Positions 50,570 to 63,626 of a DNA stretch of 64,000 bases are shown piece by piece. Source of the DNA: Plasmodium relictum (taxonomy: Eukaryota; Apicomplexa; Aconoidasida; Haemosporida; Plasmodiidae); contig NC_041688.1 in assembly GCF_900005765.1 (NCBI RefSeq), positions 62,001 to 126,000 of the forward strand. Direction: 5' to 3'. The notes under the pieces are model-generated. The model made no database searches, was not told the DNA's origin, and was given only the letters and a program-made list of their open reading frames with translations. Both the position numbers and the translations under genes were made by a program. Position 1 is the stretch's first letter. Every line of letters starts with the position of its first letter.

Positions 50570-51178
50570 ATGTTTACTTTATGTAAAGGGTACAGTGATG
50601 ATGAAGAAGAGGAAAAAGACTTAGCTGATTCGTTAAAAGAGAAGAAACAATCATTAGAAGAAAAGATAAGTTACTATAAATTAAAAGGAAAAGATGAAAG
50701 GGGGCACATTACTATATATACTAACTTGGGAGATTTTGAAATTGAATTATATTGGTATCATAGCCCTAAAACATGCTTAAATTTTTATACACTTTGTAAT
50801 ATGGGTTATTATGACAATACAATATTTCACAGAGTTATACCTAATTATATAATACAAGGTGGGGACCCAACAGGAACTGGAAAAGGTGGAAAAAGTATTT
50901 ACGGGGAATATTTTGAAGATGAAATAAATAATGAATTGAAACATACAGGAGCTGGTATATTAAGTATGTCAAATAATGGTCCAAATACAAATACGTCTCA
51001 ATTTTTTATAACTTTATGCCCTTTACCACATTTGGATGGAAAACATACAATTTTTGCTAGGGTTAGCAAAAATCTGACTTGTATAGAAAATATTGCAGCT
51101 GTTCAAACTACAGCAACTAACAAACCAATTTTTGATGTGAAAATATTACGAACATCAACAGCTATTAATGTTGACTAA
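50570..51178 (+). CDS. CYP23: cyclophilin-type peptidyl-prolyl isomerase (PPIL1-like)
   Basis: Single exon, 202 residues. Residues 1-42 are an acidic then charged extension ('YSDDEEEEKDLADSL'). The cyclophilin domain covers 45-198: 'GDFEIELYWYHSPKTCLNF', catalytic Arg88 in 'FHRVIPNYIIQGGD', 'GILSMSNNGPNTNTSQFF' with Gln144, and 'LDGKHTIFARV'. The family's cyclosporin-contact tryptophan (Trp121 of CypA) is His154. PPIL1-type cyclophilins are spliceosomal, acting near SKIP/Prp45; the lack of a targeting peptide fits a nuclear/cytosolic place. The gene name follows the syntenic P. falciparum gene from memory. Confidence 0.92.
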   Translation: MFTLCKGYSDDEEEEKDLADSLKEKKQSLEEKISYYKLKGKDERGHITIYTNLGDFEIELYWYHSPKTCLNFYTLCNMGYYDNTIFHRVIPNYIIQGGDPTGTGKGGKSIYGEYFEDEINNELKHTGAGILSMSNNGPNTNTSQFFITLCPLPHLDGKHTIFARVSKNLTCIENIAAVQTTATNKPIFDVKILRTSTAINVD

Positions 51179-51875
51179 AAAAAAAAAAAATGGCATATCA
51201 ACATAATGTATATAATATGATGAAGATACAAAATAATATTGTAAAATGATATATGAAATTATATAATTTTAAATATAAAGAAAATTAAAAATTATAATAA
51301 TATTTATTATGTTGTAAATTTTTTGTATTTGTAAATTTAGATTAATTTTTTTTTTTTTTTTAGTCAATTTTTTTTTTATCGTTGAAATTAATTTTTTTTA
51401 AATTAATTTTTTCTGCAAGGTAAAATTATATAAATATATGAATAAAATTTTTAATACAAAAGTATTTATTTATTTAATTTTTTTTTTTTCTTTTAAATTC
51501 CTTAAGAAATATAAATTTATATATATATATGAAATAATTTTGACTTTTATTTTTTTTTATTTTTTATAGATATATTTTTATTGAATAAATTACTTTTTTT
51601 AATAGATAAATTTTTAAAAAGAAAAAAAGTTCATTTTGATCTATTAAATTTTATGACCATATAAGTTTTATGAAAAAAATAAAGAAATTTATTAATGACT
51701 GTTAAATTGTTATAATTTTTTTGTTTTTAAAAATACATTCTGCAATAAATATTAATATAATAAGTTGCGGTCAAAAAAAATAAACTTGAATGAAGAAATA
51801 AAATTCAAAATATATAAGCTAAAAAGGATTGCATAAAAAAAAAAAAAATATATATTAATAATATAAATCATAAAA
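51179..51875. other. intergenic, tandem genes
   Basis: AT-rich spacer with no recognised feature. Confidence 0.5.
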
Positions 51876-52178
51876 ATGATAAAAGATGAAAATTTAAGTC
51901 TTGAATCCATCAAAAAGTTAAAAAAATTAGAAGAAAAATTAAATGAAGAATCGAAGAAGGAAAAAAGGAAAAAAGAAGAAAATGCTATAATTAATTATGC
52001 GAAATTAAAAGCTTTGGAGAATTCATTACCTCAGAAAATTAAGAAAAAAATTAGAACAATGAAGATAAATAACATCAATGATCTCAAAAAATTAACTATC
52101 ACTAAAAAAAAGAAATATTATATCAAAATATTAGATGAAAAAGATTTAAAACAAAAAAAAAGAAAAAAGAAGACATGA
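51876..52178 (+). CDS. small basic helical protein
   Basis: 100 residues, about a third lysine, starting MIKDENLSLESIKKL. Predicted long amphipathic helices, a less biased middle ('ENAIINYAKLKALENSLPQK') and a C-terminal Lys/Arg run 'KQKKRKKKT' that could be a nuclear or nucleolar signal. The Leu/Ile pattern and the ATG in a good AAAA context suggest a real gene rather than tract translation. No family recognised. It converges on the capping-protein gene. Confidence 0.6.
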   Translation: MIKDENLSLESIKKLKKLEEKLNEESKKEKRKKEENAIINYAKLKALENSLPQKIKKKIRTMKINNINDLKKLTITKKKKYYIKILDEKDLKQKKRKKKT

Positions 52179-52305
52179 ATAAAACAATTTTTTATATAAT
52201 CCGTTATAATTTATATATAATTTGTTATAACAAAGTAAAATATTAATAAATATTTTTTAATTTTCTTTTTTTTTAATATATATTTATAAATATTTCCTAA
52301 TTTTT

Positions 52306-54570
52306 CTATGTGAATAACAATATTAAGTAATACTGACTAAAATATGTGGTTTTTTTTTTTTACAATCATAATTTTTTTTTTATTGTTTTTTTGCTTTTAA
52401 TAAAAAATATGATAATATTATTCAAACAATATATATATATATATATATGTTTTATTAACCTAATTTGAATGGGAATGTCTTGATAAGTACTTTTCCAGTC
52501 AAACTTCTCTCCATTTAATGGTATTATTTTTCTGGTGTTTTTTATTAATTCTTTGTCTAAAAAATTAAATAAAATAATTAAAAAGTAACATTATATACAT
52601 ACCCTTTTTTTCGTTTTCAAGAAAAAATTATTTAAAATATGTTTATATATTAGAAGTACTTTAAAATATAAATATATTTTATTTTTATTTGTTATTCATT
52701 ATAATTATTATAACGTATTTTTTTTTTTTTCTCTTTTACTTATATTGATTAAAAAATTATTTAGATCATACAACATGTAATTTTCATATTCATTTATAGC
52801 AGACAAAATATTCGAGGAAAATTTCTCAATATCCTAAATATAAGATAAATATATAAATAAATAAAAAAAATTTTTTTTTTGAATGTATAATATCTTTTTT
52901 CTATTATGCATTAGCATCTTTTTAATTTACATTATTCACATAAATTTTTTTTTCAAATGTTTTGGTTGTTTTAAAATTTATATTGGCATCTTCAAAATAA
53001 GTAAGAGCTATATCTATTGTACCCTTAAATTTGTAAAATTAAATTTATATTTTTAGCAAAAAAAATTATATTAGTAAATACATATATGAGTGTATAAACT
53101 TCATGAAAAGAAAAAAAATTAAATTTAAATTTTATTTTACATTTAAAAGAACTTCTTCATCTGTAAGTAAAAAATTAACATTCCATGAGCTTCTCCATGA
53201 GCTGGTGCTAAAAAAAGAAAAAAAATTGGTATTGTTGCATTTTATTATTAATAAAAATTTAATTAGTATTATTAAAATTATTATTTATATAGATATTATT
53301 GTTATTGCATTGTAATAAGTTATGTTCTAAATATAATTATATTAAATTTTGTTTTAATTTTACTAAAAATTTTTTATATAATATCTATCACAACATATGA
53401 TAAAAAATAAATTAAACTTTTGTTCTTTTTCACAAGCATAGACTGAAGAACTGCATTTTACTGATAATCCATTTTTAGAATTTATATTAACAGTAGGAAA
53501 ATTTATTGTTTGTATTTCATTCCATTTTTGGAAATGTGCTTGCATATATTTTTCTAGTTTTTCATCACAAATTTTTCTATATAAAAAAAAGTGTAAAAAA
53601 AAAATCTTCATATATAAAAAAATAGAGATTTTTAACATTCTTACAACTGATAAGAATATTTTGAAAATTACTATTATGAAATGTAGCTTTAGATAATTTT
53701 TTTTTTTTTTTTTTTTTATTTCATCTAACCTATAATTTTCTAACTCATTTGAATAGTTTAATTCTTTTAATTCACTCACTGAAATTACTTTCTGAAAGAA
53801 TTAATTTTTCATTGTATTTCATAGGCATTGGAATTTTTTTTTTTTTTTTTCCATCTAATATCTATATATAATTTTAAATAATTACTCTTTTCATATGGTT
53901 AACATTGACTAACAATTTTAATTTTAGGTGAACATAAGAATTATCAATTTTTGATTTCTCACAAGTTATTACCTATAATATAAAATTAAACGTATATATA
54001 TGTGTGTATTTTACTTTAAGGTTACTTCTCATTTTATGTAAATTTTATTAAATTTTTCTTTTTTAATGTTTTTTAAATATACATAATCATTATCTCCAAC
54101 AGGAATAAGTGTATAATTATTTTCATTATAATTTTGTACAGCTTCTTCTATTAAATTCTGAATAAACTGATTAGATCCAAATAGTATTTTTAAATCTACG
54201 TAAAAGAATACACATATATTTGTATACTTTTTCTTATAATAAACTATTTAAGATCGCTTTTTTTTATTATGTTTTTTATATTCAAATTTCTTTTTATTTT
54301 CTAAATGAAAATTTCTCCTTTAAAGAATTTATTATTTTTTTTTTATTCTTTCTTTTTTTCTCTTTTTCTCTTTTTTATTTATTTATGGTCATTAATATCT
54401 CTTTTTTTTTTTTTTTTATTTAATAAGAATATGTATAAATATATATGAAGTTTTTTAGATATAAATAAAAATACATTTATACCTGATACTAAATCATAGA
54501 TTTTTCCGGGAGGAGCATTTGATATAACATGCCTAATAAAATTTTTTTTTTCATTTAATAAGCTTTCCAT
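52306..54570 (-). CDS. CPalpha: F-actin capping protein, alpha subunit
   Basis: Nine sure exons: 54570-54483, 54195-54083, 53972-53886, 53791-53730, 53576-53364, 53207-53141, 53023-52931, 52833-52740 and 52556-52460; phases agree, about 271 residues. A short last exon at 52336-52306 fits the phase but has no other support. Family marks in order: 'FIRHVISNAPPGKIYDLVS', 'VITCEKSKIDNSYVHLKLK' (compare LITEHGD), 'RKICDEKLEKYMQAHF', 'YYIKNFYTSSWRSSW' (KNFWNGRWRSEW in animals), 'ALTYFEDANI' and a final 'GEKFDWKSTYQDI'. With the beta subunit it caps actin barbed ends; in Plasmodium it matters for sporozoite motility. The start lies in a frame open upstream without an earlier ATG. Confidence 0.88.
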
Positions 54571-55745
54571 TTTATCTAATTTGTTTAATTCTTTAAATTT
54601 ATCGTTAATTACATTTAGTTCTAGTCTTTTTTTTTTTTTTTTTTGGAAATAAATTTAGTATTATGAAAAGATATTCTTCTATTTCAAATTCTATTTTTAC
54701 GTATATCTATAATTAAAATATATTAAAAAATATAAAATAAAAAAATATAAGAATGCTTATATTTTACAAAATGAATTTAAAAAAAAATTTAACTTAGTCT
54801 TTATTACTCAAAAAGAGAAAATTGAAACCTGTAATAGCAATATTTTTTAAATACAAATAACATGTAATAAAATTAAATTGGAATTTATAATAATCATAAA
54901 TAATAATTAAAATGGCTTTTAACAATTATTTTTATAGAATCCCATTTTTTTCTTTCTTTTTTTAATTGCACATTTATATAGTTTCCTTTTTCAACATGAA
55001 AAAAAGGAAAAGAAAATAATTATTTTAAAGAATAAATACAAAAAAAAAAAAAAAAAATAAAATAAAATAAAATACTTTTGTTCATCTTATAGTAATTTAA
55101 TAAAAAAATATATTTTTTTTTATATTCAAAGAAAAAAAAAATGTAAAGACAAATTCCTCAATATTCTTTATATTGTCTTTTAAATTTTATATATTTCTTT
55201 GTTCACGTATTTTTAATAAAAATGCGTAATGAAAAAAAAAAAAAAATAGAAAAACTCATGTATTGCATAAAAAAAAAATGAATAAAAAACTATTAAAAAT
55301 ATACATAAAAAGTTTCATGATTTTTTATTTATAGTAAAAATAAAAAGGTATTTTCAACAAACTAAAATTAAAAAAAAAATTTCTTCTTAAGAAATAAACT
55401 TTTAGGTTTATAATCAAACAAAACATAATAAAACATGTGAAAATTAGAATATACACACTAATAAAATGAATAATAAAAAATGAAAAAAAAAAAGATTTAC
55501 AATGTTAAAAAACTATCAACCATATAAATATATGTTTTAACAAAAAAAAAAAAAAACGAAAAAAAGAAAAAAAAAATATATATGTTTGTTATACAAACTC
55601 ATTAGTAAATTTTAAATTATAAGTATACAACAAAAAAACATAAAAAAAAATTTAATGATAAAGTATTTCTTGTTGAGATATTTATCATTAAAAATTATAA
55701 GACATATATTGAGTAAAATTTTTAAAGTAACACAAATTAAATTAT
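54571..55745. other. intergenic, tandem minus-strand genes
   Basis: About 1.2 kb between the DHHC 3' end and capping protein 5' end; A-tracts and T-tracts only. Confidence 0.5.
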
Positions 55746-58189
55746 TTAATATTTTCCTTTTATTGGTATTGTTTCAGATGTTTCTTCATTATAACCTTGA
55801 TTATAACCTTTTACAAAATTTATACCATCTCCTCTTCTATTGTCTAAAATAATTCCAAAAATATTATACATGTATGTTTATATAAAAAGTAAAATGTATA
55901 TAAATTAATATGCTATAAAATATTTATATAAGACATATACATAAAAATATGTAAATCTATTTATATACTCATTTAAAATAATTGAAACATTGTGCAATTA
56001 AAACACAAGGGAAAATATAATACGAACTTTTATAGATTTAAAATTATAATGAAAAAAAAAATTATTTATATATATTCTAATAAAAAAAGATGTGTATATA
56101 TATTTTTTTATTTTATACTTTTGAGAAATTATATTTATAATATATATAAACAAAAATAATAAAAAAAAAAAATGGAAAAAATTAAAAATAACCAATTGGT
56201 AGAAACCATAAAAAGGGAGAATCACCAAAAACATCTTTGAAATTTCCGTATATGCCTTTATTATAATATTTCTGTAATTCAAAATTTTTAATAAAATATA
56301 AAAAAATTATTAATAATTAAAATATTATAAAAATTATGATATTTTTTAAAATAACTAAAAAAAAAAATTATTACTGAATAAGATTGATTTTGGTAATTTG
56401 TCTGCTTTTCACAAAATTCTATTGTTGTCATTGCCTTAATCATTAACCTTAAAAAAAAAAAAAAAGAAAAAATTTTAATCAAATTATTATATATATCAAA
56501 AGTATATCATTTTATTATATTATGTATTTGGATAACCATATATGAAAAATTAAAAAGCACGTTACAATTAAAGCTAAGATTGAGTTTAGTGTTTCTCCAA
56601 ATAAAAGTAAGAGCATTTCACCAAAAGGTATCTATAAAAAAAAGGATGAATTTTTTAAATTATTAAAGTAATTTATGTTCATCCAAAAATTATAAAATAT
56701 AAATATAATATGTACTCTTTATAAACATAATATACTATTATAAGTTATATCAATTTTATTAATACTGTATATATATATATATACAAAATGAAATGTAAAA
56801 TGTATGGTACAATTATATTACTTTTCTATTTTTAATAGTTTCTTTAACAGAATTGAACATAGTAATTGAAACGAAAATACTAGTAATACAGCAATAAATT
56901 AATGAAAGCATGAAATATTTGTGATTTTTCCATCCAACACAATTATATATCCAAGGACAATGATGATCCATTTTTAAAACACATGTCTTGCAGACACGGC
57001 AATGATGAGTTCTATCAGGTTTGTATTTACAACACCATTTACAATATCTTCTTTCTCCGGTTTTTTTTTTTTCTAATAAATAATTTTCAATATCATCTGA
57101 ATAATTTTCTTGGAAATCATTAAACACCCACTCTTCTGTATTAGGTATAGATCCAGGTGGTACTATAATTGATAAAATATAATTCACCAAATACATGATC
57201 AAAAAAAAATGAAAAATAATTATCTCAATTATCCCCCTATATAAAATATAATATATATATATATAAAATATTGCACACATTCATTTTAATGATCACTTTT
57301 TTTTTTTTTTTGATAAGTTATCTTAATAAAATGAATATGAAAATACCTTTTCAGGTCATAGTTTATGTAAACTTTTTTATAATCTTTAAGTATTAATGGT
57401 AAACAATGATACTATAAAAAAGAGAAAATTTCATATTTTCATATGTCTATTTTAAATGATAACATATATTTATTAAAATAGTTATCCGCTTAAACTAATT
57501 TAAATTTATATTTTTCAATTTTCTATAATTATTTTTATCATTTTGTTTTACATAAAAATTGTTAAAATATATATAATGTAAATAAGAAAAAAATAAAATA
57601 ATATATGCATAATTTTTTTTTATATGTAATTGTTTTATAAATAAGGAGTTACCATTATATATATTAGATATATTCCTAATAGTAAAATAAATATAAAAAT
57701 TACTGGTAAAAAAAGAATACATCTATTTTTATTAATTTGCATTGTATGTGAAGTATCTATATGCTTGTTCTTTATTTCTTCATTTTTAATATTATTTGTT
57801 TTATCTAATACTATGCTATCTTTAATTTCTTCTTTTATGATTTTTGTAAAACTTATAATGTTTTTATCGTTAGAATATCTCCTATTTTTATCATTTCTAT
57901 TTTTTTTATATTTATTTTTCTAAAGTAAAAAAAAAAAAAAATCACCTAAATTGAATATTGAAAATATTAGTAAAAATTAAGTAATGTAATTATAATATTA
58001 ATAGATATAAAGATAACAATAACTTTAAATATAATTTTGTATGAATTTTTCTTTTTAAAAATTGTTGTCACATACCTTTTTCTTTTTAGTTTTATCGTCT
58101 TTAGATTCTTTTTGATCAGACACTATTGTTATTTTACTATCATCAACTAAATTATTATGCTTATTATCCTCTCCATTTAAATTTGTCAT
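55746..58189 (-). CDS. DHHC7: DHHC palmitoyltransferase
   Basis: Eight exons: 58189-58076, 57919-57653, 57411-57347, 57236-56822, 56631-56537, 56447-56375, 56271-56193 and 55843-55746; all phases agree, 401 residues. Charged N-terminus of about 100 residues, helix 1 ('ILFLPVIFIFILLLGIYL'), helix 2 near 155-173, cytosolic Cys-rich domain with catalytic D239-H-H-C242 ('RTHHCRVCKTCVLKMDHHC'), helices 3 and 4, then the conserved 'TTIEFCEK' (TTxE) and a C-terminal 'GNFKDVFGD....WFLPIDNRRGDG'. Without the last exon the chain would stop after 'LPIGYF'; the splice at 56193 restores the family-type tail. It S-acylates membrane proteins. The number DHHC7 rests on remembered synteny with P. falciparum, not on a search. 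Confidence 0.92.
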
Positions 58190-60884
58190 TTTATGTATAA
58201 TATTTTTAAAATAAAAAGAAAAAAGAAAGAAAATAACATATCAAAAAATTTTCAATAGATTCTATTTATACATAATGCTTTATTTTGGATATTATTAATA
58301 TATTATTTTTATTATACTTATTTTCTGTATTCTAGTATTAGTGTCTTTAAAACTAATTAGTTTCTAATTTATTTTACATAAACTATTAAATATAAAAAAA
58401 TACTCAAATAATCCTATTTTTTTTTTAACTAAATTCCAGTTGAAATTCCAGTATATATAAACGTATTTTTTTTTTTTTTAATTATGAATTAATAATAAAA
58501 TAATCAAATAAATAGACAAATGAGCATATAAACAAATAAAAAATTAAATATATAAATACTTATTCTTTTTCTAATAAGTTATAGTCTTCTGATACATAAA
58601 TAATTCTTAAGAAAATACATGATATTATATCAAAAACTAAATGTATAAAATAAAATATAATAACACACACAAAAAACTAAAAAAAATTGTTACATTAAAA
58701 AAAAAATAATATTAAAAATTATTATATTAAAACAAATCCAAAGAAAATTTTTTTTAAAAGCTATAAATATGTTATTAAAAAAAATAAATGATTTTTTTTT
58801 TTTTTTTACACATTTATTTATTCTGTATAATTAATAATTTTTTTTTTCCATTATTTGAAATAATAACGAAACAATATTATTACATAAACAATGTCAAAAA
58901 ATACTATGAAAAAATATAAAATAAAATATAATAAAAAAAAAAACATGTGCTTTAATATATTTTTATGAAAATACAATGTAAAAAAAAATGAAGAAAATTT
59001 TTTGTAAAAATTATATATATAAAAAAAAAGAAAATGGTATGTGTATAAACATATATCTGTGATGAATAATAAGGATATTATATTTTTTAAATAAAAATAT
59101 TGAATACTCTGTCTTTATATTATTATATATATACATAGAAAATGAAAATATTTAAAATAATAAAACAAAAATGGGAAAAAAAAAATAAAGAAATAAAAAT
59201 GAACAATAACTTATTTAATTTTCCATTTTTTATATAAGAGTTCATTGATTAATATTGCAAAACATAATAAAATGAGTTGTCTAGTACTTTATATATGAAA
59301 AAAAAAAAAAAAAAAAAAGTCAAGAATAAGAGCTTAATATTATAGACAAAAAATACAATTTTTTATGTTTTTGTAACAATTGTATTATATTCATCTTTTT
59401 TTAAGAAAAAGATGATTAATACTATCAAAATTAAATAAGGTTTTTCATGTTTAAGCAATATATAAAAAGTTTATAAAACATTCTTATGTAAATAGTTAAT
59501 TTTTTTTTTTTTATTTTTTTATTTAAGGAGATAATTTATACTGTAAAACTCTTTTGTATTTTATAAAAAAAAATTGTTCATAAATGAGATAAATTTATAT
59601 AATATAGTATAATAGAATAACGATGTTATAATATATATATACATTTATTTCCCCCTTTTTTATTTTTATATATAATAGAATTTTTTTTTTTTCCTTTTTT
59701 ACTTTCGGAATAGAAACAATTTCTCTTTTTTTTTTTTTTTATCTTATGTAGAGAGGAATTTTTAAAAAAGAAGAGTAAACTTTTATATTAATGCACACAT
59801 GAGCATTTAAAGAAGAATATGTTTTAGTAGATTTTTAGTAATCAGCTATATTTGTTATGTCTTTATTTGATATAATTATTTTATTTTATCAATAAATTCG
59901 CATTTTTTTCTTATGAATTTCATAACAGTTTTTTTTTTTATTTCCTTATATTTTTTTTTTTTTCTTTTGACTTATTAAAAAAAGACAATTTAGAATCATT
60001 TTTTAAATTAAATTATCTCTGTTAGATTAAATCTAAAGCAAAAATATAAAAATACAATTTTTTCAATTATAAATTAAGCTTAGTAAAATTAAGTGTATAG
60101 AAGTCTTTGTTATTATTTATTTATTTTTTTTAAGAAAAATATTTTATAAAAATATTTCAAATAAAACGAATAAAAAAAAAAACATTGACACTATATATTT
60201 TAATTTAATCCTTTCAAAATATAAAAATATGCGTTATTTTTACATTTTATATCTTTTAATTTAAATTTATCAATATATAATATTCCTGCTTTTTTTATTT
60301 CACTTTTAACATTTACAGTTAATCATTTTGTATAATTATATGTATTATATTAGTAAGATAAATTATAATTTTATGGTTTCAAACATTTAAACATGCACAC
60401 GAAATATAGTTGAAAAATAAAATCAATGAAAAAATATTTCTTCTTATTCGTAAATATATTAAAAGAAATAGTTATCAATTAAACAAAGCATTCTATATAT
60501 ATTACTAAATTTATCCTCAAAATGCAATTTTATTACTTTGCTATTTTTCTTGTATATCGATTTCTACAACGAAAAAAAAAAAAATTATTATCATATATAT
60601 GATTTAAGTTATTTATTTATAAACTGTTTTTATTTATTTATTTTTTTTTCCTTACTTTTTATTTGTCTTTTTTTTTATCTATTTTTCATTAATCTATTAT
60701 TTAGATGTATTATTACTTATTTCACCTTAAATATAAAGGGAAATTAAAATATGAAAAGGCATTCCTCATAAATATCTTAAATTAAAAATATATGGAACAT
60801 TAAAAAAAGAAAAAGAGAAAAAAAAAAATATGAAGGTTTTAGTAACACTTACTTTTTTTTAGAGATTCCAGATAATAAAATAAA
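58190..60884. other. intergenic, divergent promoters
   Basis: The longest gene-free stretch, about 2.7 kb, between the divergent DHHC and 60885 genes. It is A/T tracts throughout. The frame at 60538-60747 is Phe/Tyr T-tract translation. Nothing else recognised. Confidence 0.6.
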
Positions 60885-62459
60885 ATGATTAGCTGTAATA
60901 TAAAGAAAAGAAATGGATCAGAAGATTGTAGTGGTAATTCCTCATTTTGTTCTTTAGAAACAGAAATTTTAAATTTATATAAAAAAGATGATTATATGAA
61001 ATATTGCTTTGTTAGCGATAATATAGAACCAATAGCATTAGATGATGAAATTCATATTTTAAAAAAAGTTGAACAAGAATCGTTTAAATTAAATGATATA
61101 TTAAAATCATTAGAAACTAAAAAAGAAAAAGAAAAGTCTGATATTCTTTTATCAGAATATGAAAAGCATGAAATAATTGAAAATGAAATAGAAGATGAGG
61201 ATAGGATTAATTGTGGAATATTTTTACATGATGTTAATATAATAGATAATTCAAATAATAATTTTTTGTCTGATAATATATTTGATAAAAGCTCTAATCC
61301 TATAAGCATAAAGGGTGATGTATTTATAAAAAATATAGTAGAATTTCAAGATCTTTCTCCTTGTGCTTCTTCTTATGAAGTATATAAAATAGAATGGTTT
61401 TTAGGTTTAGATATAAATGATAATCGGGTTCATGAAATAGTACCAATTCATCAAGGAAAGAATTTTCAAATTCCTTTTGAGGCATTAGGAAAATATATAT
61501 TTTGTAAAGCCTATAGGCGTATATATAAAAATTTTATATTTCAAGAAAAAGGGAAAAATAGTGTTTTCGATCCTCATACATCTACTACTAAGCCTATTAA
61601 ATTTAAAAGGAACCCGGAATATATAGAATTTTTTTCAGTTGCCTCTAAAGGTCCAGTTTTAATTTCTTTAGATGTTTCTATGAAAATTTTAACACATTTA
61701 TGTAACAATAATTATTCTGTTAAAGTAATTATTGAAGATCCTTTAGATAATTTATATCATATATCTTCACCATCTTCTTCAGATGATGATATGACATATA
61801 CTACCACCACAAATTCTACACAAGAAAAGAATTATGATCAATCTTTTCTCACTACCTTGTCTATCAATTTTAATGAAATAGAATTCGATTTTTCAAACGA
61901 TTATAATGGCATAGAAAGTAATCTGAAAAAAAAAGAATCAATATTTAATTTTTTCAAACTTTTTGGATTTAATCATGGTAATTCGTCATTATTGAAAGAG
62001 GAAAATTCAAATAGTTTGGGTAACGAAATAGTTTATAAAAAAGGAGATGAAGTAAAATCAAAAGAAAATAATAACTATAATAAACAATTTTATAAGAAAA
62101 AAATAGTTTTTAATATTTATGAAGTAGAATTCCGATTGTCTAATAAAGAAGACTGTATAGTAATAACGATTGGTTCTGATTTACAAAAATCATTCAGACA
62201 TGTGAAATATAAAATGATAAATATTAAATCTTATGAAAAAAATACTTCTATAAATGAATTGTGGCTGATATTGTTAGCTTTTAAATCTGCTTATTCATAT
62301 AAAAATATCTTTAAAAAACATTCCAAAATAATTTACAGAAATACTAATATCTCTTTTATACAAAATATGTTAAATAAATATTTGATTAAGTCAGCGACAA
62401 AAAATGTAAATGAAAAATTACCTTTTCATAAAATAAATACAATATTTAATGAAACTTGA
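60885..62459 (+). CDS. conserved protein with one Ig/AIR9-like segment, unknown function
   Basis: Single exon, 524 residues. Residues 1-120 are charged and acidic ('ILKSLETKKEKEKSDILLSE'). A more ordered part spans about 145-275: 'DVFIKNIVEFQDLSPCASSY', 'EVYKIEWFLGLDINDNRVHE' and 'FQIPFEALGKYIFCKAYRR'. The pattern 'xIEWFLG ... IP...LGKYIxCKxxR' resembles the repeat of plant microtubule protein AIR9 and related A9 domains, but I rank this as a hint. A Ser/Thr-rich spacer (about 300-320) and an Asn/Lys insert follow, then a basic C-terminal helical stretch. No signal peptide, no membrane helix. The start follows AAAA and no earlier in-frame ATG is near. Confidence 0.72.
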   Translation: MISCNIKKRNGSEDCSGNSSFCSLETEILNLYKKDDYMKYCFVSDNIEPIALDDEIHILKKVEQESFKLNDILKSLETKKEKEKSDILLSEYEKHEIIENEIEDEDRINCGIFLHDVNIIDNSNNNFLSDNIFDKSSNPISIKGDVFIKNIVEFQDLSPCASSYEVYKIEWFLGLDINDNRVHEIVPIHQGKNFQIPFEALGKYIFCKAYRRIYKNFIFQEKGKNSVFDPHTSTTKPIKFKRNPEYIEFFSVASKGPVLISLDVSMKILTHLCNNNYSVKVIIEDPLDNLYHISSPSSSDDDMTYTTTTNSTQEKNYDQSFLTTLSINFNEIEFDFSNDYNGIESNLKKKESIFNFFKLFGFNHGNSSLLKEENSNSLGNEIVYKKGDEVKSKENNNYNKQFYKKKIVFNIYEVEFRLSNKEDCIVITIGSDLQKSFRHVKYKMINIKSYEKNTSINELWLILLAFKSAYSYKNIFKKHSKIIYRNTNISFIQNMLNKYLIKSATKNVNEKLPFHKINTIFNET

Positions 62460-63626
62460 TATGTATTTAAGAAAAAAAAAAAATATATATAAATTTTTAT
62501 ATGAATTTATCTTATAAATTATATGCAATTTGGATCTTTTTTTTATTAAATATATTTTAATAATATATATATATATTTCAAATAATTGATATTATTTTTA
62601 CACTTTATTTAATGTCTTTAAATCATTTAAAATTTTCTATTAATCTCATCTATTTCTGTCATTAAAATGCTTAATTTAAAAAAAAATAAATAAATATTTA
62701 TTTCTTTAAAAAGTAAATATATTTATTCCTAAAATAATGACTATTTTTATTAATTTTAAAAATCTTTATTTTATCCCTTTTGTCATTATTCTTTTTTTTT
62801 TTTTTGTATTATGCTGCTTTTTAATTTCAAAATCTTTGATATTTATGAAAATTGTTGTTATTTATATTTTTAAACAAGGTTACATTTGATTATTATTAAT
62901 AATAAAAAAAAAAAAAAGATAATTTTATTATAGAAAAAAACTTTAATATTTTTATAAAACAATTTTCTTTGACACAATTTTTTTTTACAAAAATAAAATT
63001 TATAAAACAATATTTAATCAAAAAAGATAAGGAAATATGATTAATGAATTATATAGTGAAATAAAAGAAAAAGAAAAAGAAAAAGAAAAAAAACCAATTT
63101 AAATATTATTCTTAATTATTTATACATTTTTTTTTAAAATTAAATAGAAAAATTATTTTTAAATGTAAAAAAAATTTTGAAATAATCCATGCATTGAAGA
63201 ATAAAAAGAAATATATCTTTGTATGAGTAAAAAAAATATTTATGCTATTTTGCAATTTGTTTTCATTAAAAAAAAAAAATAGAATATTTAAGTTAATAAA
63301 AATGTATATATATTTATGCTATAAAAAATAGAATATTTATCAAAAAATCTTAAGTAGATCTCAAAAAAAAATTTATCAGTAGAATATTCTTGAAAAAACA
63401 ACTACATAATTTATTTATTTTTTTATAAAATAAAATTTGAAAATAATAAAATATAAATAATTTACAAGATGAAATTTTTTTTTTGAATTATGTAATTTTC
63501 ATGTAATTTAAAATATAATAAAATAAAATTTTGTTATTTTTTAAAGACTATTATTTTTTTTTAAAGGTTTTATATATATTTATATAAAAAAAGAATAAAA
63601 AAAAAAAAAATTATATAATAATTAAT
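62460..63626. other. intergenic, tandem genes
   Basis: About 1.2 kb, A/T-rich, with a short GAAAAA-type run at about 63064-63090. Nothing else recognised. Confidence 0.5.

Noticed and set aside
56182-56192. Stop codon directly after exon 7 as the natural end of the DHHC protein
   Set aside because: A donor at 56192 and an exon at 55843-55746 fit in phase and restore a family-like C-terminal tail.
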